Source: JASLPR01 sp964496475 (GTDB taxonomy: Bacteria; Chloroflexota; UBA11872; VXNJ01). From it: a stretch of DNA of 64,000 nucleotides. Below are positions 62,574 to 64,000 of this stretch, piece by piece. Below the pieces are notes generated by a model, which saw nothing but the letters and a program-made list of their open reading frames with translations, was not told the origin of the DNA and made no database searches. Each line of letters begins with the position of its first letter. The first letter of the stretch is position 1. A program made the position numbers and the translations under genes. The stretch covers positions 1 through 64,000 of the forward strand of contig CAZBZS010000009.1 in NCBI GenBank assembly GCA_964496475.1, given 5' to 3'.

Positions 62574-63317
62574 CTACCGATCACTTCGGCGCACCAGCCA
62601 GTCGATCCCGGTGCCGAACAGCAGGACGAACACGTAAAACCACGCCATTCCCGGAGTGACCACCAGGGACGCGGCGATCATCACTAGGCACCCGATTTGA
62701 CCAGCCCGCACGACTCCGTCGGAATCGGCCAATTGCTCCCTTAACGACTGGGGCCGTTCGGCGAGAAGGACCACCGCACGCTGGGATCCATCGGCGATTC
62801 GCGGACCCATGAAACTCCGCACCAGCCATAGCAACTTCTCAATCTTCGGGGCATCATCCACCACGGTCCCGATGGCCAGCGGCGCGGCCCCTTTGACAAC
62901 TAGGTGAACCGTCCACAAGGTCTCTCCGCCGAATTGCCGGTAGCGATGGCGGCTTACGACCGGAACGGCCTCGATTTCGGCGAACGAGTAGTCCTCGCTG
63001 AAGTAAGTCATCAGGCCGAGAAAGCGACGACGGTGAACCGTAACGCGCCGAAAATCACGCTCGACGGTTACCTTCACACTCGTCTGCCAGAGCACCCAAC
63101 ACAGCCACGCAACCAGCACCACAAGCATGAGATATCCGACCATCCCCACCCTCGACACCTGCGCGGTCCCGAACGCCAGTAGGGCCATGGCCACCAGGAA
63201 CTGGACGCGATGACCCTGCATTCCTCTTAGCAGGAATAGTCTTGAAGGTGTCTCGACCCAAAAACTCAAACGCTCACGCTGCCTTCGGACGGCCGCCGGG
63301 CGGTCCGGTTCCTCCAT
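62574..63317 (-). CDS. membrane protein, unknown
   Basis: 247 residues. Two hydrophobic segments (LVAMALLAFGTAQVSRVG and YLMLVVLVAWLCWVLWQ), a hydrophilic beta-rich middle (VTVERDFRRVTVHRRRFLG), and two more segments near the end. The middle resembles a PH-like beta domain, which is weak. ATG 63218 could be the true start. Nothing else recognised. Confidence 0.65.
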   Translation of the reverse strand: MEEPDRPAAVRRQRERLSFWVETPSRLFLLRGMQGHRVQFLVAMALLAFGTAQVSRVGMVGYLMLVVLVAWLCWVLWQTSVKVTVERDFRRVTVHRRRFLGLMTYFSEDYSFAEIEAVPVVSRHRYRQFGGETLWTVHLVVKGAAPLAIGTVVDDAPKIEKLLWLVRSFMGPRIADGSQRAVVLLAERPQSLREQLADSDGVVRAGQIGCLVMIAASLVVTPGMAWFYVFVLLFGTGIDWLVRRSDR

Positions 63318-63456
63318 CGATGCCCTGCGCCCGGACCATCACGACGGACCGAGGCGAGGCTCCAAACGTCACCTTAATCCCGCTACATCCATCAGCGCCA
63401 GAAATGGTGTCAGAATATGCAGGTGGAAAGAGGATTTTTCTGAGCGGAGCAAAGTT

Positions 63457-64000
63457 ATGGGCCTGGGTAAGGACACCAGCATTACGTGGCTCGGGCATTC
63501 CACTTTCCAGATTGATACGCCCGGTGGCAAGTCTCTGCTGATCGATCCGTTCCTTGAGAAGAATCCACGCTGCCCGGAGGATCTCCGACGGCCGACCGGC
63601 ATAGACGCGATTTTCTTGACGCATGGCCACTTCGACCACGTGGCGGATGCGCCGGCCGTGGCAATCGCCAACTCGGCGCCGGTGGTCTGCATGTTTGATC
63701 TTGCCAGCTGGCTGGAAAGTCGGAGGGTGAAAGAGATCGTAGGCTTCAACCTCGGGGGGACGGTTGAGGTGGCCGGCGTGAAGGCGTCGATGGTGGAAGC
63801 GCGGCACTCTTCGTCATTGCCGGGGGAGGACGGAATCGTGTACGGAGGGCTGGCGATCGGTTACGTACTGGAACTCGAGAACGGATTCAAGATTTACGTG
63901 GCCGGAGATACCGGCCTCTTCATGGAAATGGCGATGATCGGTGAACTTTACGAGCCCGAGCTGGGCATCCTGCCGATTGGCGGTCACTTCACCATGAACG
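63457..64000 (+). CDS. UPF0173-type metallo-beta-lactamase-fold hydrolase, 5' part
   Basis: Cut by the window end; 181 residues visible from ATG 63457 (GCGGAG upstream). WLGHSTFQI, DPFLEKNP, and the metal motif His56-Gly-His58-Phe-Asp60-His61 (LTHGHFDH) are followed by EARHSSS and VAGDTGLF. This is the UPF0173/UlaG-like branch of the fold. Probably a cytoplasmic hydrolase of unknown substrate. Confidence 0.92.
   Translation, partial: MGLGKDTSITWLGHSTFQIDTPGGKSLLIDPFLEKNPRCPEDLRRPTGIDAIFLTHGHFDHVADAPAVAIANSAPVVCMFDLASWLESRRVKEIVGFNLGGTVEVAGVKASMVEARHSSSLPGEDGIVYGGLAIGYVLELENGFKIYVAGDTGLFMEMAMIGELYEPELGILPIGGHFTMN

Overview
The window is high-GC, densely coded bacterial DNA. The gene families present point to Chloroflexota, perhaps a SAR202- or Dehalococcoidia-like lineage: tandem enolase-superfamily and amidase genes, RraA-like and DUF3604 proteins, an aldehyde:ferredoxin oxidoreductase, DUF6159 and DUF4389 membrane proteins, and many GTG/TTG starts. 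This placement is inference; no rRNA or taxonomic marker is present.

Layout. 0-1.5 kb: the end of a creatininase-family gene, a small CxxC protein, tRNA-Leu(UAA) and a relic of an integrase C-terminus. 1.6-12.8 kb: a surface-glycan island with two inverted giant membrane paralogs, a GT4, a methyltransferase, a GT2 and a GT-C-like protein. It ends at a second integrase relic spliced to a sulfatase relic, beside an intact sulfatase. 14.9-19.5 kb: a 25-codon ADP-ribosylglycohydrolase relic, three related membrane proteins, two coupled acetyltransferases and a RibD-type reductase. 19.6-31.2 kb: a YyaL-type protein, an RluB-type pseudouridine synthase, a Cys-type formate dehydrogenase subunit, a phosphoesterase, a broken and an intact amidase, an MFS transporter, a 38-residue membrane protein and a MerR-type regulator. 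31.3-35.4 kb: a disulfide reductase, a ferredoxin-NADP reductase-like enzyme, an RraA-like protein and a frameshifted biotin ligase. 35.4-42.3 kb: an exopolysaccharide locus (CpsD-like, two Wzz-like, two GT4, one polyprenyl-P sugar-phosphate transferase), interrupted by 1.3 kb of unusual non-coding DNA. 42.4-50.5 kb: a UgpC/MalK-type ATPase, a phosphatase/serine hydrolase/HAD run, the riboflavin operon ribD-ribE-ribBA-ribH and coaE. 50.6-64 kb: a metallopeptidase-like lipoprotein, an intact and a broken enolase-superfamily gene, panB, a DUF4389 protein, an SDR, an aldehyde:ferredoxin oxidoreductase, MoeB/ThiF plus rhodanese, a DUF3604 protein and a UPF0173 hydrolase (cut by the window end).

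The main theme is gene decay next to intact paralogs (amidase, enolase, sulfatase), several active sites missing key residues (RibB half of RibBA, Walker A of the CpsD-like protein, fourth cluster Cys of the aldehyde oxidoreductase), and a glycan island bracketed by two pieces of tyrosine-recombinase-like sequence downstream of a tRNA. I found no CRISPR array, intact insertion sequence, rRNA or prophage, and no clearly new defence or mobile system. The best candidates for something undescribed are the non-coding block at 38.6-39.3 kb and the 45-codon reading frame beside it.
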